From NCBI GenBank assembly GCA_043807765.1, contig JAZDFQ010000006.1, positions 1 through 64,000 on the forward strand: a stretch of DNA of 64,000 bases, read 5' to 3'. The DNA comes from Stygiobacter sp043807765 (GTDB taxonomy: Bacteria > Bacteroidota > Ignavibacteria > Ignavibacteriales > Melioribacteraceae). Position numbers and translations under genes: made by a program. The first letter of the stretch is position 1, and every line of letters starts with the position of its first letter. This document shows, piece after piece, positions 8,166 through 17,055 of the stretch. The notes below the pieces were generated by a model that was given only the letters and a program-made list of their open reading frames with translations, was not told where the DNA came from and did no database searches.

Positions 8166-8750
8166 ATGAAGGCCAGCCAAGTACTTAGTTTTTTAACAAG
8201 CATTTCAGTTTTGCTTGCATCCACAATTTCAGCAAAGATTAATCCCTCCGTAAATGGAAGTGAGTCAGGCAACATTCACGATGTAGTAGTAAAGGATATG
8301 AACGGAAAAGAAGTAAAACTTTCTGATTATAAGGGGAAAGTTCTTCTTATTGTAAATGTTGCGAGCAAATGTGGTTACACAAAACAATATTCAGGTTTAG
8401 AAGCCATCTATGAAAAATATAAAGCCCAAGGATTTGAACTTCTAGCTTTTCCGTGCAATGATTTTGGCGGGCAAGAGCCGGGAACAAATGAAGAAATTGT
8501 TGAATTCTGTTCGAACACCTACAATGTGAAATTCAAATTGTTTGATAAAATCAAAGTCCTAGGTGAGGGAACAGCGCCGCTTTATTCTCTCCTAACAAAT
8601 AATAAGAATGTTGAACAAGGAGTTGTTAAATGGAATTTTGAAAAGTTTCTCATTGATAAAGAGGGCAATATTGTAAACAGATTTAGAAGTAAAGTTACAC
8701 CGGAAAGTGAAGAGATCACTAAAGCAATTGAAAAAGAATTAAGTAAGTAA
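8166..8750 (+). CDS. Glutathione peroxidase family thiol peroxidase, exported
   Basis: Reduces peroxides using thiols; bacterial members often use thioredoxin rather than glutathione. The peroxidase motif NVASKCGYT holds C69, the second conserved block AFPCNDFGGQEPG holds C97 and Q103, and WNFEKFLID holds W156 and N157, completing the catalytic tetrad. The codon at C69 is TGT, so it is a cysteine and not a selenocysteine enzyme. About 35 extra N-terminal residues form a signal-peptide-like segment (hydrophobic stretch about 7-22), suggesting a periplasmic or membrane-anchored form. It has its own GGA-containing leader and ends in a palindromic repeat shared with the convergent malQ gene. Confidence 0.92.
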   Translation: MKASQVLSFLTSISVLLASTISAKINPSVNGSESGNIHDVVVKDMNGKEVKLSDYKGKVLLIVNVASKCGYTKQYSGLEAIYEKYKAQGFELLAFPCNDFGGQEPGTNEEIVEFCSNTYNVKFKLFDKIKVLGEGTAPLYSLLTNNKNVEQGVVKWNFEKFLIDKEGNIVNRFRSKVTPESEEITKAIEKELSK

Positions 8751-8753
8751 ATG

Positions 8754-8825
8754 TTGTCATTCTGAACGAAGCGAAATATCTCATTTCATTAGGAATGAGA
8801 TATTTCGCTTCGCTCAATATGACAA
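8754..8825. repeat. Palindromic intergenic repeat, family A, copy 2 (inverted pair)
   Basis: A 32-nt arm at 8754-8785 faces its inverse at 8794-8825 across an eight-base loop, with about three mismatches. Each arm reads TTGTCAT..TGA.CGAAGCG followed by AAATATCTCATT. It fills the gap between the convergent gpx and malQ genes and could terminate both transcripts. The frame matches the repeat at 171-238. Confidence 0.85.
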
Positions 8826-8835
8826 ATTCAATTTT

Positions 8836-10368
8836 TTATTCTTCGGCGTAATCAAGTTTTGCATTTTTCGTTTTTTTCAACGGTGGTCTTTCAAACATTA
8901 CTGTCATTGTTTTATACCATAAAGCTAGATCGTTAGAAACTTGATCCCAAGAAAATCTCCAAGTCCAATTGCCGCCAAGTTTACCTGGATAATTCATTCT
9001 AGCAGAGTTATCCATATTCAAAATGTCTTGCATAGGAATAACGCAAATATTTGCCGGCGATTGATATGCTGCTGTTATCATTTCATAAGTCATATGATCG
9101 CCGTAATAATTAAAATATTTTTGAGCCCATTCATAAATGCCCGATTTTTTTTGGATCTCACTTTCTAAAAATCCGCGCGTTGTTTCGTTATCGTGCGAAC
9201 CGGTATGAACAACGCAATTTTTAATATGATTATGTGGTAGAAATTTTTTGTCGCCATCTTCACCTAAGCCAAATTGCAAAATTTTGATTCCGGGAAAACC
9301 AAAGTGATCGCGGAGTTCTTCAACAGAATCTGTTATAACACCCAAATCTTCTGCAATGATAGGAAGTACACCTAGTGAATTCTTGATCGCATTGAAAAGT
9401 TTATGCCCGGGAGCTTTTACCCAGCGACCATTAATTGCAGTTTTAGCATCTCCCGGAATTTCCCAATATGCATCAAAGCCTCTAAAATGGTCTATGCGAA
9501 CTATATCAACCATCGTTAGTAAATTACTTATTCTCCGTTTCCACCAAAGAAAATCATCTTTTTCCATCTCTTTCCATTTATAAAGTGGATTTCCCCAAAG
9601 CTGACCGGTTTCGCTAAAATAATCTGGCGGTACACCGGCAACAAATTCAAGAGATCCATCTTTACGAACAGTAAATAACTCTTTGTTTGCCCAAAGGTCA
9701 GCGCTATCGTAAGCGATGAAGATCGGCAAATCGCCAATAATCTTTATCCCATTCTGATGAACGAATTCGCGAAGAGCTGTCCACTGCTTGTTAAAAGTGA
9801 ATTGAATGAAAATTTGATAATTAATTTCATCTGATAATTTTTTCTTCCAAACTGCAATATCTTTTCTAAAAGCGATTGATTCATCCCACTCTGTCCATTG
9901 AACTCCGCCGTGAAAAGCTTTTGCAGACATAAACAATGCATAATCTTCAAGCCAAAAATTATTTTTGCTGCAGAACTCTCCGCATTCATCCTTTACATTT
10001 TTAATCTTAGTAAAGTTTTGAAATGCTTTGCGAAGCAATTTCGTTTTGTAATCTATAACTGATCCGAAATCGATATGGTGTTCATCATACTTTGGAGGTT
10101 TTGCTAAATCAATTTCAGATAGTAAACCATCCCGTAAAAGGAAATCCGGACTGATTAATAACGGATTTCCGGCGAACGCAGAAAAACATTGATAAGGGGA
10201 ATCTCCATATCCGGTTGGTCCTAATGGAAATACTTGCCAGAGTGTTTGTCCGGAAGCTTTTAAAAATTCAACAAAGTGATAAGCGCTTGGTCCTAAGTCT
10301 CCAATTCCAAATTTGCCCGGTAGCGAAGTTGGATGAAGAAGAATTCCAGCAGAGCGTTCTATGTTCAT
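8836..10368 (-). CDS. malQ: 4-alpha-glucanotransferase (amylomaltase)
   Basis: Moves alpha-1,4-glucan segments between maltodextrins, in cytoplasmic glycogen or maltodextrin metabolism; GH77. From the ATG at 10368 the protein has 510 residues, the usual length. RSAGILLHPTSLPGKFGIGD is at the start, the nucleophile block near 280 reads VRIDHFRG, IAEDLG is near 339, and GSHDNETTRG near 389 carries the last catalytic aspartate. An upstream in-frame ATG at 10419 would add 17 residues lacking family similarity; 10368 has AAGGA nearby and is preferred. Glycogen genes are not adjacent. It converges on gpx and diverges from nrdJ across about 280 nt in which no structured element was seen. Confidence 0.95.
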   Translation of the reverse strand: MNIERSAGILLHPTSLPGKFGIGDLGPSAYHFVEFLKASGQTLWQVFPLGPTGYGDSPYQCFSAFAGNPLLISPDFLLRDGLLSEIDLAKPPKYDEHHIDFGSVIDYKTKLLRKAFQNFTKIKNVKDECGEFCSKNNFWLEDYALFMSAKAFHGGVQWTEWDESIAFRKDIAVWKKKLSDEINYQIFIQFTFNKQWTALREFVHQNGIKIIGDLPIFIAYDSADLWANKELFTVRKDGSLEFVAGVPPDYFSETGQLWGNPLYKWKEMEKDDFLWWKRRISNLLTMVDIVRIDHFRGFDAYWEIPGDAKTAINGRWVKAPGHKLFNAIKNSLGVLPIIAEDLGVITDSVEELRDHFGFPGIKILQFGLGEDGDKKFLPHNHIKNCVVHTGSHDNETTRGFLESEIQKKSGIYEWAQKYFNYYGDHMTYEMITAAYQSPANICVIPMQDILNMDNSARMNYPGKLGGNWTWRFSWDQVSNDLALWYKTMTVMFERPPLKKTKNAKLDYAEE

Positions 10369-10649
10369 ATAAGTCCTTGAATGAATGTGATTGAAATCGC
10401 ACATAAAAAAATAAAACAAAAAAACAATATTTTCTTAAAACTATTATTCGATATATTGATTCAAGAATTTGATAGAACAAAATGATAAAACAATTGGACA
10501 ATTTCCCGATTAAGCATTCAACTAATTGCTTGAAAAATAAAAATTCTTTAAGTTGTTCTTACCCTCAAAAAGAAGTTCTAAGTCGGGACTTCGAAGAAAT
10601 TAACGAAACCATATAAATATTTTGTTGCTTTACCCGAAACGGAGTTTTA

Positions 10650-13600
10650 ATGAAGATTAATCGTCTATTTACCATTTCCGGGCATGACCCGCTAGAATCC
10701 ATTGAATTTGTTAAAAGAGTATCAGAAATAAAAAACCCCGACGGGTCCATTGTTTTCAGAATGGAAGATGTAACTGTTCCGGTAGAATGGTCGCAAGTAG
10801 CCACAGATGTTATAGCGCAAAAATATTTTCGCAAAGCCGGCGTACCAAAACTTTTAACCAAAGTTGAAGAGGAAGGTGTACCAAAATGGCTTCAACCAAG
10901 TGAGGCGGATCCAAAACTTTCGGAACTTTCTGAGAAAGATCGTTTTTATTCAGAAAGAGATTCGCGTCAAGTTTTTCACCGACTTGCCGGTACTTGGACT
11001 TACTGGGGATGGAAAGCAAATTATTTTGATACTGAAGAAGATGCTAAAGCTTTTTACGATGAACATATGTACATGCTTGCAAATCAATTCTGCGCTCCAA
11101 ATTCTCCACAGTGGTTTAACACCGGATTGCATTGGGCATACGGAATAAATGGACCGGCACAAGGTCATTATTTTGTTGATTATAAAACCGGTGTGCTTAC
11201 ACAATCTGTTGATGCTTACACTCATCCGCAACCACACGCATGTTTCATTCAATCTATTAAAGACGATTTGGTTAACGAAGGCGGTATTATGGATTTGTGG
11301 GTTCGCGAGGCTCGCCTTTTCAAATATGGTTCCGGAACCGGAACAAACTTCTCTGAACTTCGTGGTTATAATGAACCGTTAAGCGGCGGTGGAAAATCTT
11401 CCGGTTTAATGTCTTTCTTAAGAATTGGAGACCGCGCAGCCGGTGCAATTAAGAGTGGCGGCACAACACGTCGTGCGGCAAAAATGCTTAGTCTTGATGT
11501 TGATCATCCGGATATTGAAGAATATGTTAATTGGAAAGTTGTTGAGGAACAGAAAGTTGCCGCGCTTGTTACCGGCTCCAAACTTTTGAATCTCCATCTT
11601 AACAATATTATAAATGCATGTTATGCAGAACATCCGGAGAATGAGAGATTTAACAAACGAACTAATCTGCATTTACGTAAGGCAATTCTTGAAGCACGCA
11701 AAGTTGCGATTCCGGAAAATTATATTGACCGTGTAGTTAAGCTTGCAAAACTTGGTTTCAAATCAATTGATATACCGGTATATAATGAAGATTGGAATTC
11801 TGATGCATATGCAACAGTAGCCGGACAAAATTCCAATAATTCAATACGTGTGACAAATGATTTTATGCAAGCTGTTGTTAACGACAGCGATTGGAATTTA
11901 TACTGGCGTACCGAATTGAAGAAAGCCAAGAAAGATGGAAGAAAGCCTAAAGCTTGCAAAACTATTCGTGCAAAAAATTTGTGGGATGATATTGCTTATG
12001 CTGCATGGGCTAGCGCTGATCCGGGAATACAATACGATACAACTATTAACGAATGGCATACATGTCCGGAGAGCGGAAAGATTCGCGCTTCAAACCCTTG
12101 CAGCGAATACATGTTCTTGGATGATACTGCATGTAATTTAGCTTCGTTGAATCTCGTCAAATTCTACTATGATGACAAACATGAATTCAATATTGAAGCA
12201 TACAGACACGCAACAAAACTTTGGACAATAGTTCTAGAGATTAGCGTTTTGATGGCGCAGTATCCATCAAAAGAGATTGCGCAACTGAGCTATGAGTTTA
12301 GAACTCTCGGTTTAGGTTATGCGAACCTTGGTTCACTCTTGATGAGACAAGGAATTGCATATGATAGTAAGGAAGCATTTGCAATATGCGGGGCTCTAAC
12401 GGCAATTATGCATATGAGGGCTTATGCAACTTCTGCGGAAATGTCTAAAGAGCATGGATCATTTCCTCGTTACGAACAAAACAAAAATGCAATGCTTCGC
12501 GTAATGAGAAATCACAAAAGAGCAACACACAATGTTCCTAAGGAAGAATATGAAGGGTTAACGATTTTCCCGATGGGAATTAATCCGGAATTCTGCCCTT
12601 CGGATTTATTGCAAGCAGCTAGAGAAGATGCTGACAATGCTTTAGATTTAGGTGAAAAGTATGGTTTCCGCAACGCACAAGTAACTGTAATTGCACCTAC
12701 GGGAACAATAGGTTTGGTTATGGATTGCGACACAACCGGAATTGAACCGGATTTCGCTCTCGTAAAATTTAAGAAATTAGCCGGCGGGGGATATTTCAAA
12801 ATCATCAATCAATCAATCCCGCCAGCGTTAAAGAAGCTTGGCTATAATGATGATCAGATAAAAGAAATCGTTAAGTATGCAAAAGGTGCCGGAACTCTTG
12901 TTGGCTGTCCTTATATCAATCATGAATCGCTCAAAGCAAAAGGTTTTACTGAAGATGTTCTAAGTAAACTAGAACAAATTCTTCCTTCTGTTTTCGAACT
13001 AAGCTTCGCTTTCAACAAATATACTTTGGGCGATAAGTTCTTAAAGAATCAGCTAGGTTTTAGTGAAGAACAAATAAATGATTTTAGCTTCGATCTTCTT
13101 ACGGCTCTCGGATTCACAAGAGACGAAATTGCATCTGCAAATGATTATGTAAGCGGAACAATGACGATTGAAGGCTCGCCATTCTTAAAGCACGATGACT
13201 ATCCGATATTTGATTGTGCTAATAAATGCGGAAAGAAGGGAAGCCGGTTTATCAAAGCCGAAGCACATATTTACATGATGGCTTCCGCTCAGCCATTCAT
13301 TAGCGGCGCGATTTCTAAAACAATCAACTTGCCTAACAATGCTTCCATCGAAGATATTAAATATGCTTACTTCCAATCATGGAAATTAGGTACCAAGGCA
13401 AACGCTCTTTATCGTGACGGATCAAAACTCTCACAGCCGTTAAATACAATGACAGAAGAAGAAGTTGAAGATTTGATGGAGAAGAAGGAACAAAACGATA
13501 TAGTAAAGATTGCCGAAAGAATCATCCATAGATATATTGCTAAGAGAAGGAAGTTGCCGGACCGTAGAACCGGTTACACACAAAAAGTAAAAATCAACGG

Positions 13601-14207
13601 ACAAAGTGTTTACATCAGAACCGGTGATTACGAGAATGGGCAACTTGGCGAAATATTTATAGATATGCACAAAGAGGGAGCCGCTTTCAGAAGTTTGCTT
13701 AACTGTTTTGCAATTTCAATTTCACTTGGATTGCAGCATGGTGTTCCGCTTGAAGAATTTGTAGATGCTTTTGTGTTTACACGCTTTGAACCTAGCGGTG
13801 TTGTAAGCGGCCACAAACGAATAAAAATGTCCACATCTGTAATTGACTATATTTTCCGTGAGTTAGCAGTAGCTTATCTAAATAGAAACGATCTTGCTCA
13901 TGTTGAAGAAGATGAACATCCAAAAGCCGAACATCGGTTGACAATTGAACCGGATTATGTTAGTGAAGAAATTATAAGTGAAACTGTTATTAATAGAGAA
14001 GATATGATGCAACCGGTTGAAAAGATTCAGCTTGATGTTTCTTCCGAACGGACGAATGCGGCGATGACTCAGCATCAGAAAATAATGAAAGCCCGTGAAG
14101 CCGGGTACACGGGCGATATTTGTCCCGATTGCCAGAGTATGACTATGGTTCGTAACGGAACTTGCTTAAAATGTACTACTTGCGGCGCTACAACCGGCTG
14201 CAGCTGA
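10650..14207 (+). CDS. nrdJ: Adenosylcobalamin-dependent (class II) ribonucleotide reductase
   Basis: Makes deoxyribonucleotides using a cobalamin-generated radical, independent of oxygen. The 1185 residues match the long class II form. Conserved blocks are HACFIQS near 195, NPCSEYMFLDDTACNLASLNL-type active-site sequence split near 483-502, PTGTIGLV near 684 and a C-terminal zinc-ribbon/thiol tail CPDCQSMTM...CLKCTTCGATTGC near 1158-1184, which recycles the active-site disulfide. No intein interrupts it. The ATG at 10650 follows GGAG. It is transcribed alone and closed by a strong terminator. No cobalamin-riboswitch core was recognised upstream, and no class I or III reductase is in the window. 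Confidence 0.95.
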   Translation: MKINRLFTISGHDPLESIEFVKRVSEIKNPDGSIVFRMEDVTVPVEWSQVATDVIAQKYFRKAGVPKLLTKVEEEGVPKWLQPSEADPKLSELSEKDRFYSERDSRQVFHRLAGTWTYWGWKANYFDTEEDAKAFYDEHMYMLANQFCAPNSPQWFNTGLHWAYGINGPAQGHYFVDYKTGVLTQSVDAYTHPQPHACFIQSIKDDLVNEGGIMDLWVREARLFKYGSGTGTNFSELRGYNEPLSGGGKSSGLMSFLRIGDRAAGAIKSGGTTRRAAKMLSLDVDHPDIEEYVNWKVVEEQKVAALVTGSKLLNLHLNNIINACYAEHPENERFNKRTNLHLRKAILEARKVAIPENYIDRVVKLAKLGFKSIDIPVYNEDWNSDAYATVAGQNSNNSIRVTNDFMQAVVNDSDWNLYWRTELKKAKKDGRKPKACKTIRAKNLWDDIAYAAWASADPGIQYDTTINEWHTCPESGKIRASNPCSEYMFLDDTACNLASLNLVKFYYDDKHEFNIEAYRHATKLWTIVLEISVLMAQYPSKEIAQLSYEFRTLGLGYANLGSLLMRQGIAYDSKEAFAICGALTAIMHMRAYATSAEMSKEHGSFPRYEQNKNAMLRVMRNHKRATHNVPKEEYEGLTIFPMGINPEFCPSDLLQAAREDADNALDLGEKYGFRNAQVTVIAPTGTIGLVMDCDTTGIEPDFALVKFKKLAGGGYFKIINQSIPPALKKLGYNDDQIKEIVKYAKGAGTLVGCPYINHESLKAKGFTEDVLSKLEQILPSVFELSFAFNKYTLGDKFLKNQLGFSEEQINDFSFDLLTALGFTRDEIASANDYVSGTMTIEGSPFLKHDDYPIFDCANKCGKKGSRFIKAEAHIYMMASAQPFISGAISKTINLPNNASIEDIKYAYFQSWKLGTKANALYRDGSKLSQPLNTMTEEEVEDLMEKKEQNDIVKIAERIIHRYIAKRRKLPDRRTGYTQKVKINGQSVYIRTGDYENGQLGEIFIDMHKEGAAFRSLLNCFAISISLGLQHGVPLEEFVDAFVFTRFEPSGVVSGHKRIKMSTSVIDYIFRELAVAYLNRNDLAHVEEDEHPKAEHRLTIEPDYVSEEIISETVINREDMMQPVEKIQLDVSSERTNAAMTQHQKIMKAREAGYTGDICPDCQSMTMVRNGTCLKCTTCGATTGCS

Positions 14208-14239
14208 TCTGAAAATACATTGTAAATGGACTAATAAAA

Positions 14240-14262
14240 GGGGCTTTTCGAAGCCCCTTTTT
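14240..14262 (+). terminator. Rho-independent terminator of nrdJ
   Basis: GGGGCTT, tetraloop TTCG and AAGCCCC are followed by TTTTT. The UUCG loop makes the hairpin very stable. Confidence 0.9.
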
Positions 14263-14332
14263 CGTTATATTGAACTCTAATTCGTTGACTTTTATAACTC
14301 AAAGGGATAGATTTTCACCCTCTTTTTATGAT

Positions 14333-15016
14333 ATGATTGCTGAAAATCTTAAAAAAGTAGAAGATAAAATTTCCGCCTCATGCTTAAAATGTGGTCGGGC
14401 AAAGTCCGATGTCAAACTGATTGCTGTCAGTAAAACTCAGCCAATTGAACTGATTCGAGAAGTACTTGATTGCGGAATCATTCACCTTGGTGAGAACAAA
14501 GCTCAAGAACTGAGAGACAAGTCTGAGCTAATTAGTGGAAATTTTTTCTGGCATTACATCGGGCATCTGCAGTCGAATAAAATAAAATATGTGATCAAAT
14601 CTGCCGAGTTTATTCATTCTGTTGATTCAAAAAAGTTGGCTGAAGAGATTAATCAGAAAGCCGGAATGATTAACAAGAAGCAAAAAGTTCTTTTAGAAAT
14701 TAAAACATCCGACGAAGCAACAAAGTTTGGCCTTTCAACCGAGAAAGAAATTTTTGAGGTTGCTGAATTTTGTCTGACTCAAACTAATTTGGAGCTAAGC
14801 GGATTGATGACAATGGCGCCTTATACCGAAGATCGGAAAGTTATTCGAGACTGTTTTATGAAGGTGCGAGTATTGAAGCATAAGTTTGAAAGCAATGGAA
14901 TATTGATAAACGAACTATCGATGGGAATGACTAACGATTTTGAACTGGCAATTGAAGAAGGTGCTACGATGATTAGAATTGGAACGGCAATATTCGGCGA
15001 ACGAAATTATAATTAG
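14333..15016 (+). CDS. YggS family pyridoxal-phosphate homeostasis protein
   Basis: PLP-binding TIM-barrel protein of the YggS/PROSC family, which buffers free PLP and affects amino-acid metabolism; no enzymatic activity is firmly established. LIAVSKTQP carries the PLP lysine (near 33-41), LGENKAQEL is near 61, WHYIGHLQSNK near 84, and GLMTMAPYTED plus SMGMTNDFELAIEEGATMIRIG in pieces near the end bind phosphate. The first ATG with family-like sequence (MIAENLKKVEDKI) is at 14333, giving 227 residues; a TTG at 14270 lies next to the nrdJ terminator and is unlikely. It heads a run with divIVA, like ylmE in Firmicutes. Confidence 0.92.
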   Translation: MIAENLKKVEDKISASCLKCGRAKSDVKLIAVSKTQPIELIREVLDCGIIHLGENKAQELRDKSELISGNFFWHYIGHLQSNKIKYVIKSAEFIHSVDSKKLAEEINQKAGMINKKQKVLLEIKTSDEATKFGLSTEKEIFEVAEFCLTQTNLELSGLMTMAPYTEDRKVIRDCFMKVRVLKHKFESNGILINELSMGMTNDFELAIEEGATMIRIGTAIFGERNYN

Positions 15017-15026
15017 CGGCGGAAAA

Positions 15027-15575
15027 ATGAAGTTCACTCCGTTTGGTATCAGAAGTCAAGAATTCAATCGCACTGTTCGTGGTTACGACCGCGATGAAGT
15101 TAAAGCGTTTCTCGAAAGGCTTTCGGATGAATTTGAGCGGATGCAATCCGAGAATGATAAACTCAAAATTGATCTTGAGAGAACCGACGAACAGCTGAGG
15201 GAATTCAAACGGATTGAAAAGAATTTACAAACAGCTTTGCTGAGCGCTACTGAGAATTCTTCTAAAGCGGTTGAATCAACAAAGAAGCAGACAGCGCTAA
15301 TTTTGAAAGAAGCTGAGCTAAAAGCATCTCAGTTGATAGAAAATGCTAAAGAAGCTGCCAATAGAACTAGAGATTCTGTTCTAAAACTTAGGGAAGAGAA
15401 AAAGCTTTTAGTAGCGAGAATTAAGGCCTTGATTGACACTCAAGCATCTTTGCTTGAATTCAACGTAGAGAACATTGAAACTAAGCCGAAGAAAAAGCAG
15501 CAAACTAAAATCGAAGAACAGTTTGATGATCAAACAGAAATTAATGTTGATGATATTCTGGAGAAGTTATTATGA
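15027..15575 (+). CDS. DivIVA-domain coiled-coil protein
   Basis: A 182-residue protein with the DivIVA N-terminal signature: ITP-like KFTPFGIRSQEFNRTVRGYD in the first 21 residues, then DEVKAFLERLSDEFERM leading into a long coiled coil to about 140, and a charged C-terminal tail. DivIVA proteins sense curved membrane and organise division or pole growth in Gram-positives; homologues in Gram-negative Chlorobi/Ignavibacteria are less understood. ATG at 15027 follows GGCGG; the frame extends upstream to 14979 but that part overlaps yggS. The stop overlaps the next start by four bases, so translation with the phosphorylase gene is coupled. Confidence 0.85.
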   Translation: MKFTPFGIRSQEFNRTVRGYDRDEVKAFLERLSDEFERMQSENDKLKIDLERTDEQLREFKRIEKNLQTALLSATENSSKAVESTKKQTALILKEAELKASQLIENAKEAANRTRDSVLKLREEKKLLVARIKALIDTQASLLEFNVENIETKPKKKQQTKIEEQFDDQTEINVDDILEKLL

Positions 15576-16393
15576 TAGACTTAATGAAGAAAATTAATGA
15601 AACACTTGAAACAATCCGTAAGAAGACTACAAAAGAGTATGAAATTGGAATTGTGCTTGGAACCGGCCTTGGCGGATTAGTTAGTGAAATAGAAATTGAA
15701 CATGAGATTGAATATGGGGACTTGCCGCATTTCCCGCTATCAACCGTAGAGTCTCATCAAGGTAAGTTGATTTTTGGAAAGATTAATGGTAAGAATGTGG
15801 TTGCCATGCAAGGTCGATTCCATTATTATGAAGGATACACAATGCAGCAGATTACGTATCCAATTCGTGTGATGAAATTCCTTGGCGTGAAGAATTTGAT
15901 TGTTTCCAATGCTTGCGGCGGAATGAATCCGATCTTTAGACGTGGTGATGTTATGATTATGATCGACCATATAAATCTGTTGGGCGATAATCCTCTTATC
16001 GGTAAGAATGAAGATGAACTTGGACCCAGATTCCCCGATATGAGTGAACCTTATAGTTTGGAGCTTATCAAACTTGCTGAAGAAGTTGCACTCGAAAATA
16101 AAGTCAAAGTTCAGAAAGGTGTTTACGTTGCCGTTCCCGGTCCTAATTTGGAAACGAAAGCGGAATATAGATTCCTAAGAAATATTGGTGCCGATGTAGT
16201 TGGAATGTCGACAGTTCCGGAAAACATTGTCGCAAATCATATGGGAATGAAAGTGCTCGGTTTCAGTATAATTACTGATGAATGCTTCCCGGAATCATTA
16301 AGAGCCGTTGATGTTCAAGAAATAATTGCTACAGCTATGGCTGCAGAACCCAAAATGACTTTGATAATGAAAGAAGTGATCAAAAAACTATGA
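15572..16393 (+). CDS. Purine nucleoside phosphorylase (inosine/guanosine type)
   Basis: Splits purine nucleosides to base and ribose-1-phosphate for salvage. The 273 residues fit the trimeric PNP family. IVLGTGLGGL near 28 binds phosphate, VESHQGKL and QGRFHYYEGY (near 53 and 75) are the ribose/phosphate loops, NACGGMNP is near 113, and GADVVGMSTVPE (near 208-219) carries the conserved Glu and Met. It starts with ATGA overlapping divIVA and its stop overlaps the next gene similarly, so all four genes of this stretch are likely one operon. Confidence 0.93.
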   Translation: MIDLMKKINETLETIRKKTTKEYEIGIVLGTGLGGLVSEIEIEHEIEYGDLPHFPLSTVESHQGKLIFGKINGKNVVAMQGRFHYYEGYTMQQITYPIRVMKFLGVKNLIVSNACGGMNPIFRRGDVMIMIDHINLLGDNPLIGKNEDELGPRFPDMSEPYSLELIKLAEEVALENKVKVQKGVYVAVPGPNLETKAEYRFLRNIGADVVGMSTVPENIVANHMGMKVLGFSIITDECFPESLRAVDVQEIIATAMAAEPKMTLIMKEVIKKL

Positions 16394-17010
16394 TGGAGAT
16401 AAGGAAATATTACTATCTGACTCCGGCGCTGTTGGTTGCAATAATTTTTTCGTCAAATTTTTTAAGTACGGATTTATTTAAAGCCGGATACACGAATTTT
16501 TCTGTTTGGTTCGTTCTCTCACTATTTTCATTTGCTTGCGGATGGCTGATAAACAAAACGCTTGGTTACATTTACGGCGGCAAAATTTTGTTTGCTGTTA
16601 TTGTTACCTCAGCTTTTATTAGTGTATTCCTTGTTTCAATTTTCAAAGAGTATTTTGGACTTAGCGATTTGCTGGTTGAGAATCTTATTCTCTACATCTT
16701 GAGAAACATAACGCTTGGTTCAATGTCTTTCTTTGGAATGGCGGTTTGCGAAGTAATGATTCTACAGAGAGAATCTGTTCAGTCTGTAACCAAACAAGAC
16801 GATATTAAGAAGTATGTTGCAAATGCTCAGCGGGAAGCTCAGCTTGCAGTTGATGAAGCAAAAATTAAAGCTGATAGAATGCTTACAGATGTTCAGCAAA
16901 CACTTAACGAAATGATTAATCGTAAGGAACAAGTTGAACGTCGTCTTAAAGAATTTATCCAAACCGAACGTGAGCTAATTAAAGCTTATGAAAAAGAGGA
17001 TGAAGAATAA
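16390..17010 (+). CDS. Membrane protein with C-terminal coiled coil
   Basis: A 206-residue protein with four hydrophobic segments (about 10-27, 37-55, 63-85 and 96-120) and then a charged helix from about 128 to 205. That helix is rich in Ala, Glu, Lys and Gln, with a run like NAQREAQLAVDEAKIKADRM, a typical coiled coil. It overlaps the phosphorylase gene by four bases and precedes ileS by 45 nt. The coiled-coil tail echoes that of DivIVA two genes upstream, so membrane anchoring of a DivIVA-based assembly is conceivable but unproven. No family is recognised. Confidence 0.7.
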   Translation: MMEIRKYYYLTPALLVAIIFSSNFLSTDLFKAGYTNFSVWFVLSLFSFACGWLINKTLGYIYGGKILFAVIVTSAFISVFLVSIFKEYFGLSDLLVENLILYILRNITLGSMSFFGMAVCEVMILQRESVQSVTKQDDIKKYVANAQREAQLAVDEAKIKADRMLTDVQQTLNEMINRKEQVERRLKEFIQTERELIKAYEKEDEE

Positions 17011-17055
17011 TTTTAGTTAATTGTTATTGTTATAAATCATTTACCGAGATAAAAA

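Noticed and set aside
8166..8750. Selenocysteine glutathione peroxidase
   Set aside because: The codon at the active site is TGT (cysteine), not TGA.
10420..10649. Cobalamin riboswitch upstream of nrdJ
   Set aside because: No B12-box or the expected long structured core could be recognised in the AT-rich leader.
10650..14207. Intein or frameshift in the very long reductase
   Set aside because: All conserved blocks are in order, length matches the long class II form, and no splicing motifs were seen.
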